Of a stretch of 63,029 nucleotides of DNA, positions 51,697 through 59,678 are shown in pieces. Under the pieces are notes generated by a model. The model did no database searches, was not told the origin of the DNA, and saw only the letters and a program-made list of their open reading frames with translations. Position 1 is the stretch's first letter. Every line of letters begins with the position of its first letter. The DNA is from Shimia gijangensis. GTDB taxonomy: Bacteria; Pseudomonadota; Alphaproteobacteria; Rhodobacterales; Rhodobacteraceae. Where the stretch lies: positions 1 to 63,029 of the forward strand of contig NZ_FQZQ01000023.1 of assembly GCF_900142085.1 (NCBI RefSeq), written 5' to 3'. The position numbers and the translations under genes were made by a program.

Positions 51697-53295
51697 ATGA
51701 GCGAAACTATTGCAGCGTTTTTCGACAGGAAAGCAGAGGTTTACAGCGACAATGCCCTATTGTGCGTGCCGCAGAATCCGGACCGTGACTATCATCCAGA
51801 TGGTTATGAGATCACTTATAGTGAGGCTCGCGATACGATCGAGCGCTGGCAGGAACAGCTGCGTACGGCGGGTTATGGCCATGGGCACCGCATTGCTGTT
51901 CTCCTCGCAAACCGCCCCGAGATGTTGCTGCTCAAGATTGCGTTGAATGGACTTGGGATAAGTTGGGTGCCAATCAATCCCGATTACCGTGCTTCAGAAA
52001 TTGCCTATCTGCTGGAAGACAGCCGTGCAGAATTGATTGTTACCACGCCCACGATGATGACACTGATGCAAGCCGGGCACGATGCGGCGGCCTGTGATGC
52101 GCCCATAATTGAAATGGATACGGACTTACCGCGCCTGCCAATGGCGCCGACGGATGCGCCCTTGATTGAAAAAGTCTCGGGAGCGACTGAAGCCAGCCTG
52201 ATTTACACCTCTGGCACCACGGGGCGGCCCAAGGGGTGTATCCTCAGTCATGACTATGAAATCAGCATGGGGCTCTGGTATGCCAGCCAGGGCGGGCTGA
52301 TTGACTTCAAAGAAGGACAGGATCGGCTGTATTGTCCGCTCCCACTATTCCATCTGAACGCAGCAGTTCTGGTGCTGTTTTGTATGGTCGAAACCGGGGG
52401 GTGCCAGATCATCCCCGAACGGTTTCGCGCCAGTGCCTGGTGGCGGGAATTGTCGGAAACCAAAGCCACCGTCGCGCATTATCTTGGTATCGTCATTCCG
52501 GCCTTGATGAATCGTGAGAAAGGCGATTGGGACTATAAAAATAAGGTGCGTTTCGCGGTTGGGGCAGGGGTGGAACCCACGCTTCATGGGCCCTTTGAAG
52601 AGCGTTTTGGCTTTCCCTTGATCGAGGTTTGGGGGATGACCGAAATGTGCCGCGTTCTGGCCTGTAATACTGAACCCCGCATGATTGATACCCGTGCGAT
52701 GGGGCGGCCCAGCAAAGGGCTGGACGTTCAGGTGTGGGATGAAGCCGATCAGGAAGTTCCGCGGGGAACCGCCGGAGAAATGGTCATTCGCCATAGTGCC
52801 GAAACCCCACGCCGTGGGGCGTTTTCGGGGTATCTGAACCTGCCGGAGGTCACGGAAGACAGCTGGCGAGGAGGGTGGTTCCACACAGGCGATACGGTGA
52901 TGATGGATGAAAGTGACATGGTGTTCTTTCTGGATCGCAAAAAGAACATCATTCGCCGGTCTGGTGAAAACATTGCAGCTGCGGAAATTGAGGCGTGTTT
53001 ACAAGAGCATAGTGAGGTTGAGCGGGTGGCTGTTCTTGCGGTCGAAGACCCTTTGCGCGACGAAGAAGTCATGGCTTGCATCATGGGTAAACCTGACGCT
53101 GAACTGGCCGAAAATCTGTTCAACTGGTGCTTTGAAAGGCTGACATATTACAAGGCGCCGGGGTGGATCAGGTTTGTCGACGACATCCCTGTTACGGGCA
53201 CGCAGAAGATACAAAAACACGCCATGTTTGCCGAGGGCGAAGACCCGACAAACGGTGCTTTTGACTTTCGGGATCGCAAAAAGCGCTCAGGCTGA
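51697..53295 (+). CDS. AMP-forming acyl-CoA synthetase / ligase
   Basis: A 532-residue ANL-superfamily enzyme that activates a carboxylic acid via an acyl-adenylate. The P-loop LIYTSGTTGRPKGC is at about 168-181, the aromatic-acid/adenine motif EVWGMTEM follows, then FHTGDTVMMDESD with the ribose-binding Asp, and RKKNIIRRSGENIAAAEIE at the domain hinge. The C-terminal catalytic Lys lies in GTQKIQKHAM. It is closest in pattern to CaiC-like or medium/long-chain ligases, but the substrate is unknown. GGAGAAGG precedes ATG 51697. Confidence 0.9.
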   Translation: MSETIAAFFDRKAEVYSDNALLCVPQNPDRDYHPDGYEITYSEARDTIERWQEQLRTAGYGHGHRIAVLLANRPEMLLLKIALNGLGISWVPINPDYRASEIAYLLEDSRAELIVTTPTMMTLMQAGHDAAACDAPIIEMDTDLPRLPMAPTDAPLIEKVSGATEASLIYTSGTTGRPKGCILSHDYEISMGLWYASQGGLIDFKEGQDRLYCPLPLFHLNAAVLVLFCMVETGGCQIIPERFRASAWWRELSETKATVAHYLGIVIPALMNREKGDWDYKNKVRFAVGAGVEPTLHGPFEERFGFPLIEVWGMTEMCRVLACNTEPRMIDTRAMGRPSKGLDVQVWDEADQEVPRGTAGEMVIRHSAETPRRGAFSGYLNLPEVTEDSWRGGWFHTGDTVMMDESDMVFFLDRKKNIIRRSGENIAAAEIEACLQEHSEVERVAVLAVEDPLRDEEVMACIMGKPDAELAENLFNWCFERLTYYKAPGWIRFVDDIPVTGTQKIQKHAMFAEGEDPTNGAFDFRDRKKRSG

Positions 53296-53316
53296 CAGCG
53301 AGGCTATTTTCGGCGT

Positions 53317-53366
53317 TTTGTCTGTTTTGTACAAAGTTTTGAGCAGGTTTGTCCGTTTTGTACAAA
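53317..53366. repeat. two direct copies of TTTGTCyGTTTTGTACAAA
   Basis: The 19-bp element is at 53317-53335 (with T) and 53348-53366 (with C), 31 bp apart, about three helical turns. Each contains the palindrome TTTGTACAAA. GTTTTGAG at 53337-53344 can also pair with CTCAAAA at 53368-53374. Such doubled palindromes look like repressor sites, yet they lie between two convergent genes. Confidence 0.6.
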
Positions 53367-53398
53367 ACTCAAAAAACCGCCAAATTGGCCAAAAGGAA

Positions 53399-53425
53399 AG
53401 GGGCGCACGACCAGCGCACGCCCCT
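53399..53425 (-). terminator. rho-independent terminator of the methyl-THF operon
   Basis: On the minus strand AGGGGCGTGCG and CGTGCGCCCCT form an 11-bp stem (one or two G-T pairs) around CTGGT, followed by TTCCTTTT. It lies 33 bp after the methyltransferase stop. Confidence 0.75.
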
Positions 53426-53457
53426 AAACAATTTGCTAACGCGACCGGCACGCCGGA

Positions 53458-54540
53458 TCAGTCGCGGCGACGACGTCCACCTGTGCGACCGCCGCGACCA
53501 CGGCCTTCTTCACCGGGTTTGGCAGGTACTTTGTTAAAGCGAATCCAGTTGGCGCCACCTTCGTCATTGTTGGTCAGGAAGTTGGCGGCACGAATGGCCT
53601 CCATTTCCTTGCCGGGGCGCGGCTTGGTCGATCCCATGCCAAACATGATCGCAAAGGCTTCGTCGTCCATGCCTTCTGGGATGATGATTCCAGCGGCTTC
53701 GACTTCGGCCTTTTTCTCTGCCAGTTTCTTTGGACCAACGGGCAGGGCGACCGGGTTCATAATTGCCGAGGTCATACCAGTGGCCATCGCCATCGGCAGG
53801 AAGGCGTTGTTGATGCCGTGACGGTTGGGCAGACCAAATGAAATGTTCGATGCACCACACGTGGTGTTCACACCCAGTTCGTGACGCAGACGGTGGTTCA
53901 GTTCAAAAACCTGAAGACCGGCTGTGCCCATCGCGCCCACAGGCATCACCAGTGGGTCAACCACGATGTCATGGGCCGGAATGCCAAAGTCAGCGGCGCG
54001 CTCGACAATTTTCTTGGCGACGGCAAAGCGCACTTCGGGATCTTCGGAAATACCAGTGTCGTCGTTGGAAATCGCCACAACAGGCACGTTGTATTTTTTG
54101 ACCAGAGGCAGAACCATTTCGAGGCGTTCTTCTTCGCCGGTGACTGAGTTCAGCAAAGGCCGACCTTCGGCGGCTTCCAGACCAGCAATCAACGCACCGG
54201 GAACGGAAGAGTCGATACAAATCGGACAATCAGTCACGGCCTGAACCGTTTTCACCAACTGACGCATCAAGTCAGGCTCAACAAAGTTGTTGTCGGCGTA
54301 GCGGGGATCTTCGGCCATTTTGTTTGAGAACACAGCGCCCGAGTTGATGTCGAGAACTGTTGCGCCTGCGGCAACCTGGGCCAGCGCGTCAGCTTCAACA
54401 CGGCTGAAGTCACCGGCTTCCAACTCGGCGTTCAGGATTTTGCGGCCCGTTGGGTTGATGCGTTCACCAATCACGGTAAACGGTTGATCAAAGCCCATGA
54501 TCGTGGTTTTTGTTTTTGATTCAATGACGGTACGGGTCAT
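53458..54540 (-). CDS. methyltetrahydrofolate-dependent (pterin-binding) methyltransferase
   Basis: A 360-residue TIM-barrel protein of the pterin-binding family related to the folate domain of MetH and to AcsE. Landmarks are the start FTVIGERINPTGRK, VLDINSGA, CIDSSVPGALIAGLEAAEGRPLLNSV-type substrate loop (its core CIDSSVP and LLNSVTGEE), PVVAISNDDTG, and CGASNISFGLPNRHGINNAFL shortened to SNISFGLPNR. The C-terminal 25 residues are a disordered Gly/Arg tail unusual for the family. It probably moves the methyl group between methyl-THF and a corrinoid protein, which is not encoded here. It is 9 bp downstream of the MetF-like gene. Confidence 0.85.
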   Translation of the reverse strand: MTRTVIESKTKTTIMGFDQPFTVIGERINPTGRKILNAELEAGDFSRVEADALAQVAAGATVLDINSGAVFSNKMAEDPRYADNNFVEPDLMRQLVKTVQAVTDCPICIDSSVPGALIAGLEAAEGRPLLNSVTGEEERLEMVLPLVKKYNVPVVAISNDDTGISEDPEVRFAVAKKIVERAADFGIPAHDIVVDPLVMPVGAMGTAGLQVFELNHRLRHELGVNTTCGASNISFGLPNRHGINNAFLPMAMATGMTSAIMNPVALPVGPKKLAEKKAEVEAAGIIIPEGMDDEAFAIMFGMGSTKPRPGKEMEAIRAANFLTNNDEGGANWIRFNKVPAKPGEEGRGRGGRTGGRRRRD

Positions 54541-54549
54541 AGTTAATCC

Positions 54550-55473
54550 TTAGGCGTTGGCGGGCACAGTGGATGCGCCGCCGTTTTCAATGGCCCAGTT
54601 GGCATTGGTTTTAATGCCACCAAGCGGGAAGAAGTGAACTTTTTCGATGTTGAAATCCGGGTTCGCAGCCTTGTGCGCGGCAAGCTCAGAAATCACATCG
54701 TTCGGGGTGTAGGGCAACAACAGCTTGGACACATCCATCGCACGCTTTTGCAAGACTTTGAGCGAAGGACCAACACCACATGCAATCGCGAATTTGATGA
54801 GGGTCTGCAACTTGGCAGGGCCCGCGATGCCGATATGAACCGGAATATCGATGCCGGCTTCTTTCAGGCTATTGGCCCAGTCGATGATCGGGCCAGCCTC
54901 AAACGCGAATTGTGTGGCCAAGGCCATTTTGGCGTCGGTGGTTTCCGAGAATTTTTGCTTCCAACGCAGAGCGTCGTCAACATTTTTACTGCCGCCCTTG
55001 GGATCGATGTCTTTATTGCCTTCCGGGTGGCCAGCGACGTGCAGGTGGGTATAGCCCGCCTTGTCAAATGCGCCGGATTCCAAAAGCTGCATAGAACAAT
55101 GATAGGCACCGTGCGGTTTGTCGACGCCACCAGCAAGAAGCAACGCCTCTTTCACGTCGGCTTCGCCCTGGTACATGGCGATCCAGTTTTCCAGCGTCGC
55201 CTGATCCCTGATGATGCGGGCGGGGAAGTGCGGCATCACCGGATAGCCGTCTTCATTCAGGCGCTTGGCTGTGGCGACCATCTCTTCGATGGGGGTGCCT
55301 TCAATGTGGGCGATGTAGACCCGCGTGCCCTGGGGCAACAAGGCGCGAAAATCTTCGACCTTGGCCGCAGTGCGGGGCATGACTTCGATCGAATAGCCTT
55401 GCAAGAAGGCTTCGACCTCGGGGGACACAGTTTTCACGGCGTCCGACTTTTTCTTGAAACTCAACAACGCCAT
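54550..55473 (-). CDS. methylenetetrahydrofolate reductase-family protein
   Basis: A 307-residue flavin-fold TIM barrel of the MetF family. It shows the opening SIEVMPRTAAKVEDF (with the conserved E and P of EVxPP-like motif altered to EVMPRT), VYIAHIEGTPIEEMV, LLLAGGVDKPHG, and the substrate/FAD segment HLHVAGHPEGNKDI. It lacks the classical EFFPP motif of biosynthetic MetF, so it is the catabolic or C1-specific branch. ATG 55473 follows GGGAG at the right distance. In an organism with DmdA, running in the oxidative direction from methyl-THF to methylene-THF is a plausible role. Confidence 0.82.
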   Translation of the reverse strand: MALLSFKKKSDAVKTVSPEVEAFLQGYSIEVMPRTAAKVEDFRALLPQGTRVYIAHIEGTPIEEMVATAKRLNEDGYPVMPHFPARIIRDQATLENWIAMYQGEADVKEALLLAGGVDKPHGAYHCSMQLLESGAFDKAGYTHLHVAGHPEGNKDIDPKGGSKNVDDALRWKQKFSETTDAKMALATQFAFEAGPIIDWANSLKEAGIDIPVHIGIAGPAKLQTLIKFAIACGVGPSLKVLQKRAMDVSKLLLPYTPNDVISELAAHKAANPDFNIEKVHFFPLGGIKTNANWAIENGGASTVPANA

Positions 55474-55499
55474 TGCGTTCTCCCAAAGCGATTTGCCAC

Positions 55500-55796
55500 T
55501 CATGCGCGGCCTTCGTTAGCAATCAGGGCTTTCAGTCGGTCCTGATCAAATTCGGCTTCGAGACGGGCAGCTTCTGCCTCAACAATCTCAGCCGCTTCAC
55601 CTTCAACCGAATAGGGATCAGCTTTGCGCCATTCTGCCAGATAGGCATCGGCATCTTTGGCGCCAATTTTCATGGCGGCGCGATCGATCGCTTGTTCAAA
55701 CCGCTCAGCGAGCTGTTTTTTTGAGCCGCGGCGACCTTTGCCCACGATAACTTGGGCAGGGATGTCGCGCCAGTAAACGATAGTGACGTCAGGCAT
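55500..55796 (-). CDS. 'virulence factor' family small protein (C1-linked)
   Basis: A 98-residue acidic protein beginning MPDVTIVYWRDIPAQVIVG, followed by a basic GRRGSKKQL loop and a helical C-terminus (AYLAEWRKADPY, EAEAARLEAEFDQDRLKALI). It matches the small conserved family that databases call virulence factor. In Rhodobacterales this family repeatedly sits beside MetF-like and methyl-THF methyltransferase genes, so a role in C1 metabolism is more likely than virulence. It is the first gene of the three-gene cluster, 26 bp from the reductase. Confidence 0.8.
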   Translation of the reverse strand: MPDVTIVYWRDIPAQVIVGKGRRGSKKQLAERFEQAIDRAAMKIGAKDADAYLAEWRKADPYSVEGEAAEIVEAEAARLEAEFDQDRLKALIANEGRA

Positions 55797-56021
55797 GATC
55801 TGATTCCTTGGTTTCAGTGTCCACATTCCTAGATCAGCCGTTGTACGCCATGGTGCACGTTTTCGACAGAACGGCAGCATTCAGCGACCAAATCCTGTCT
55901 AGCCGGGGTCAAAGCGCCTTTCACCCGAAAATTCCTAATGATCTTGATGAGCCACAGCAGGGATTGCGCGCCTGTGTGCAAGTCACTAGGTTGAGAGTAA
56001 CTCGAAATGGAGGCGCAACTA

Positions 56022-57134
56022 ATGGCGCCCAAGCGTCCCAAAGGTGCGGGCGCGTTCCCTAAAGCGGTTGAAACCCCCGCGCCGAAATCGCCTGATCCGA
56101 GCGAGCTTTATGCCGCGTTGGATTTGGGCACGAACAGCTGTCGCATGCTGATTGCCCAACCAAAGGGCAGTCAGTTTCATGTGGTGGACAGTTTTTCAAA
56201 GTCTGTGCAGCTTGGTGCAGGTTTGGAAAGCACTGGTCGTTTGTCGCATGGCTCTATGCGGCGGACCATTCAGGCATTGCGTATTTGCCAGCAGAAACTC
56301 AAACGGCACCGGGTGCGTCATATGCGTCTGGTGGCGACAGAAGCCTGCCGCCGCGCCCACAACTCACGCGACTTTATCCGTCAGGTCGAACGCGAAGCCG
56401 GGTTGACGCTGGATATCATTGAACCCGAAGAAGAAGCACGGTTGGCCGTGATTTCCTGCGCGCCACTGGTCAGTACCAAGACCGAACAATTGCTGGTCGT
56501 CGATATTGGGGGGGGGTCGACCGAACTGGTCTGGATTGACCTTGCCAATGTGCCAAAACGAGATCGTCCAAAAGCGATCATGCGGTTGCATTCTGGATTT
56601 AAGAACGCAGAAAATCCGTTTCCGGCAGCCAAGGTTGTGGATTGGATTTCGGTACCGTTGGGCGTGGCAACCCTGCGCGACCAGTTTTCTGACGTTGAGG
56701 ACGACGCCGCGAGATTTGCTTTGATGAGCTGGTTTTTTGAGGAAAATCTGACCGAGTTTGCGCCTTACAAAGACGCGCCCCCCAGTGAAGGGTTCCAGAT
56801 CATCGGGACAAGCGGCACTGTGACGACGGTCGCGGCCAGCCATCTGGGATTGCGCCGGTACGACCGAACCAAAGTGGACGGGTTGCGGATGACGTCGGGT
56901 CAGATCGATAAGGTGATCCACGGGTATCTGGCTCTTGGACCACTTGGGCGGCGTCGCGATCCGCGCATCGGGCAGGACAGGCAAGCGTTGATCATGTCGG
57001 GTTCGGCCATTTTGCAGGCCTTGTTGCGCTGCTGGCCAACAAACCGGTTGTCAGTTGCGGATCGCGGTCTGCGAGAAGGTTTGTTATACGCACAAATGAG
57101 CGCCGACGGCGTATTAGAAGATGGACCGTTTTAA
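56022..57134 (+). CDS. Ppx/GppA-family phosphatase
   Basis: A 370-residue ASKHA-fold enzyme hydrolysing polyphosphate or pppGpp. It has the phosphate-1 motif AALDLGTNSCRMLI near residue 35, the phosphate-2 motif LVVDIGGGSTELVWI, and the GTSGTVTTVAASHLG segment. It lacks the C-terminal HD domain of long Ppx/GppA, which is common in alphaproteobacteria. ATG 56022 is chosen because GGAGG is at 56009-56013. The rlmE gene begins 13 bp downstream, and the gppA-rlmE pairing is conserved in Rhodobacterales. Confidence 0.9.
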   Translation: MAPKRPKGAGAFPKAVETPAPKSPDPSELYAALDLGTNSCRMLIAQPKGSQFHVVDSFSKSVQLGAGLESTGRLSHGSMRRTIQALRICQQKLKRHRVRHMRLVATEACRRAHNSRDFIRQVEREAGLTLDIIEPEEEARLAVISCAPLVSTKTEQLLVVDIGGGSTELVWIDLANVPKRDRPKAIMRLHSGFKNAENPFPAAKVVDWISVPLGVATLRDQFSDVEDDAARFALMSWFFEENLTEFAPYKDAPPSEGFQIIGTSGTVTTVAASHLGLRRYDRTKVDGLRMTSGQIDKVIHGYLALGPLGRRRDPRIGQDRQALIMSGSAILQALLRCWPTNRLSVADRGLREGLLYAQMSADGVLEDGPF

Positions 57135-57147
57135 GGCGGAATAGATC

Positions 57148-57864
57148 ATGGCAAAGACACCCACAGGTAAAAACACATCCGGACGCGGACAGCGCGATCT
57201 GACGGTCAAAGTGAAAACGGCGCGAGGACGTACGCTCAGCTCAACCCGTTGGTTGCAGCGACAGTTGAACGATCCGTATGTGAAACGTGCGCAGGCCGAA
57301 GGGTATCGCGGGCGTGCGGCGTTCAAGATCATGGAGCTGGACGACAAATACCGGTTTCTGGTCAATGGCGCGCGGATCGTGGACCTTGGCTGTGCGCCGG
57401 GGGGGTGGTGTCAGGTCGCTGTTAAACGGGTGAATGCGTTGGGTGAAAAGCCGGGCAAAAAGGTCGGTACAATTCTGGGTATCGATTTACAGGAAGTTGA
57501 CCCAATCCCCGGCTGTGTCTTCCACCAGCTGGATTTTATGGACGAAGGCGCGGATGACAAGGTCAAGGAATGGCTGGGCGGTAAGGCTGATGTTGTGATG
57601 TCGGACATGGCAGCATCCAGTTCGGGCCACAAGCAAACCGACCACCTGCGCATTATTTCCTTGTGCGAGGCCGCAGCCTATTTCGCCTTTGATGTGTTGG
57701 AAGAGGGTGGCACCTTTGTGGCCAAGGTTCTGGCCGGTGGCGCCGAAGGAGATTTGCAAAAACTCCTGAAGCAGAAATTCACCAAAGTTTTCAATATGAA
57801 GCCGCCATCCAGCCGTTCGGACAGTTCGGAGAAATTTGTGGTGGCGATGGGTTTCCGCGGCTAG
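57148..57864 (+). CDS. rlmE: 23S rRNA (uridine-2'-O)-methyltransferase RlmE
   Basis: Methylates U2552 (E. coli numbering) of 23S rRNA late in large-subunit assembly, using SAM. 238 residues including a basic N-terminal extension of about 35 residues ([20 protein letters not shown]) usual in alphaproteobacteria. The RrmJ core follows: [15 protein letters not shown] with the first catalytic Lys, [14 protein letters not shown] for [15 protein letters not shown] with the catalytic Asp, [12 protein letters not shown] with the second Lys, and [14 protein letters not shown] with Glu. Confidence 0.96.
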   Translation: MAKTPTGKNTSGRGQRDLTVKVKTARGRTLSSTRWLQRQLNDPYVKRAQAEGYRGRAAFKIMELDDKYRFLVNGARIVDLGCAPGGWCQVAVKRVNALGEKPGKKVGTILGIDLQEVDPIPGCVFHQLDFMDEGADDKVKEWLGGKADVVMSDMAASSSGHKQTDHLRIISLCEAAAYFAFDVLEEGGTFVAKVLAGGAEGDLQKLLKQKFTKVFNMKPPSSRSDSSEKFVVAMGFRG

Positions 57865-57867
57865 TTC

Positions 57868-58056
57868 TTAGGATGCACGACGCAGCGAGTTGCAAGCCAT
57901 TGCGCGAAACTTTTCCTGTGCCGATAAAACACGGGTTTTCTGAAGAAACTCTGCCGGTCGTTGTTGCGTAAGATTGCCCTGACGGATCAGTTCAAATAAC
58001 CGGTTGTGGCGCGTGGCAGCGTTGGAATTGGCCATGACTTGTGGCAAGGGTCGCAT
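57868..58056 (-). CDS. small basic hypothetical protein
   Basis: A 62-residue protein beginning MRPLPQVMANSNAATRHNRL, strongly basic, with a helical middle (FELIRQGNLTQQRPAEFLQ) and a C-terminus near RAMACNSLRRAS. TTGGAGAACCTA precedes the ATG at 58056, a convincing ribosome-binding site. It converges on rlmE, whose stop is 4 bp away. The family is not recognised. The signal in favour of a gene is the start context and coding look; short length limits certainty. Confidence 0.5.
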   Translation of the reverse strand: MRPLPQVMANSNAATRHNRLFELIRQGNLTQQRPAEFLQKTRVLSAQEKFRAMACNSLRRAS

Positions 58057-58335
58057 TAGGTTCTCCAAGTGATATCATCACACGAGCAGGTGCGATCAAA
58101 ACGCTTGATGACGGATTAATGCGGCCGGATTTTCACCGATTTCCGGCGGTTTTAAGGTATTTCGCCACAATTCGGCTGTTAGGGAGTTTTCGAAAACACC
58201 CGCATGGCAGCGCTTTTCAAGAAAGTCTGAACAAACGCTCAAATAGTCGTTTTCAGGGGTCGGCAAAGGGGTCTGGAACGGATAACGTGCTTTCAAAGAG
58301 TCGCGCAGTCGCGCGCAAATATACTCGGAGGACAC

Positions 58336-59202
58336 ATGCGTTTTCATTCACCGGCGTCATTTGAGGACGCTGCCAATATTGCCGCTTCGGCAACTGGAGT
58401 AACCCGGTTTTTGGCCGGAGGAACAGATGTTTTGGTGCAATTGCGTGCCGATATTGTTGAGCCCGACGACCTGATCGACGTCAAACAAATTGCCGGCGTA
58501 AAGGACATCACGCGGCGCAGCGATGGCGGCTGGGATTTGGGTGTCGCGGTGGCCGGTGCAGAAATGACCGAACACGCCGCCCTGATGGCGGACTGGCCGG
58601 GATTGGTCGAAGGCATGGGCCTGATTGGGTCAACTCAGGTACAGGGACGCGCCACACTTGTAGGTAACTTGTGCAATGCGTCCCCTGCGGGTGATGCGTC
58701 TCCTGGGATGATGGCGGCTGGTGTGACTGTGACAGTCACAGGGCCGAACGGGACCCGCGAAGTGGCCGTGGAAGATGTGCCAACAGCGCCGGGGCGCACC
58801 AGCCTTGAAAAGGGTGAGGTTGTCAGCGCGGTGCATATTCCGGCACGTGGTGCCAATGGCGGAGACGCCTATTTGCGATTTATTCCGCGCACCGAGATGG
58901 ATATCGCGGTTGTGGGCTGTGGGGTAAACCTGCGTCTTGATGGGGATATCGTCACTGAGGCCCGTGTGGCGCTAGGGGCGGTGGCACCGACTGCGCGTCT
59001 GGTTCAGGACGCGGCAGATGCCATTATCGGCACGACACTGGATGATGCGGCATTGGACGCGCTGGCCGCAGCAGCCGAAGCGGCCTGTATGCCGATTGAT
59101 GACAAACGCGGCACCATTGAGTTCCGTACAGATGTGGCCGGTGTTCTGGCCAAACGCGCTGCAAAAATCGCTTATGCGCGCGCCAAGGGAGACACAAAAT
59201 GA
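58336..59202 (+). CDS. molybdenum hydroxylase FAD-binding (medium) subunit
   Basis: A 288-residue FAD-binding protein of the xanthine dehydrogenase/CoxM family. It has the FAD phosphate motif TRFLAGGTDVLVQLRADIV near residue 22, and the second motif ATLVGNLCNASPAGDASPGMMAAG (its core GNLCNASPAGD). It passes electrons from the Fe-S subunit to the final acceptor. Its stop overlaps the Fe-S subunit start (ATGA-type). An intergenic stretch of about 280 bp upstream shows no gene and should hold the promoter. Gene order medium-small-large followed by a MoaD-like carrier defines the operon. Confidence 0.9.
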   Translation: MRFHSPASFEDAANIAASATGVTRFLAGGTDVLVQLRADIVEPDDLIDVKQIAGVKDITRRSDGGWDLGVAVAGAEMTEHAALMADWPGLVEGMGLIGSTQVQGRATLVGNLCNASPAGDASPGMMAAGVTVTVTGPNGTREVAVEDVPTAPGRTSLEKGEVVSAVHIPARGANGGDAYLRFIPRTEMDIAVVGCGVNLRLDGDIVTEARVALGAVAPTARLVQDAADAIIGTTLDDAALDALAAAAEAACMPIDDKRGTIEFRTDVAGVLAKRAAKIAYARAKGDTK

Positions 59203-59678
59203 GCAAGGTTCATGTGACCACCACCGTAAACGGTGACCAAGCCGAGTTCCTGTGTGAACCGCGCGAAACCCTGTTGGATTGTCTGCGTGACAAGCTGCAT
59301 CTGACCGGCTCTAAAGAGGGTTGCGGCACAGGCGATTGCGGTGCCTGCAGTGTGACAGTGGACGATCGTCTGGTGTGTTCCTGTCTGATGCTTGGCGTTG
59401 AAGCCGAGGGCAAAGAGATCAAAACCATCGAAGGCATGGCAGATGGTGAAAACCTGCGCCCGTTGCAAGCCAAGTTCATTGAACATGCTGCATTGCAGTG
59501 CGGGGTTTGCACACCCGGCATTCTGGTGGCCTCTGAGGCGCTTTTGAAAAAGAACCCTGATCCCACCGAGGAAGAGTTGCGCTATTGGCTGGCGGGCAAT
59601 CTTTGCCGTTGCACCGGCTATGATAAAATCATTCGCGCCGTTATGGATGCGGCGGCTGAAATGCGGGAGACTTCGTAA
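59199..59678 (+). CDS. (2Fe-2S)-binding subunit of molybdenum hydroxylase
   Basis: A 159-residue iron-sulfur protein with two clusters. The ferredoxin-type cluster uses the cysteines in GSKEGCGTGDCGACSV and SCLMLG. The helical C-terminal cluster uses QCGVCTPGIL and GNLCRCTGYD, both hallmark motifs of the xanthine dehydrogenase family small subunit. The start overlaps the FAD-subunit stop. Its last base is the first base of the next ATG, so all three subunits are translated together. Confidence 0.95.
   Translation: MSKVHVTTTVNGDQAEFLCEPRETLLDCLRDKLHLTGSKEGCGTGDCGACSVTVDDRLVCSCLMLGVEAEGKEIKTIEGMADGENLRPLQAKFIEHAALQCGVCTPGILVASEALLKKNPDPTEEELRYWLAGNLCRCTGYDKIIRAVMDAAAEMRETS

Noticed and set aside
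54634..55545. A 303-codon plus-strand frame over the MetF-like gene
   Set aside because: It is antisense to a gene with recognised family motifs and has no convincing domains or start context. The same holds for long shadow frames over the TPP enzyme (47949-48755) and the GMC gene (45449-46000).
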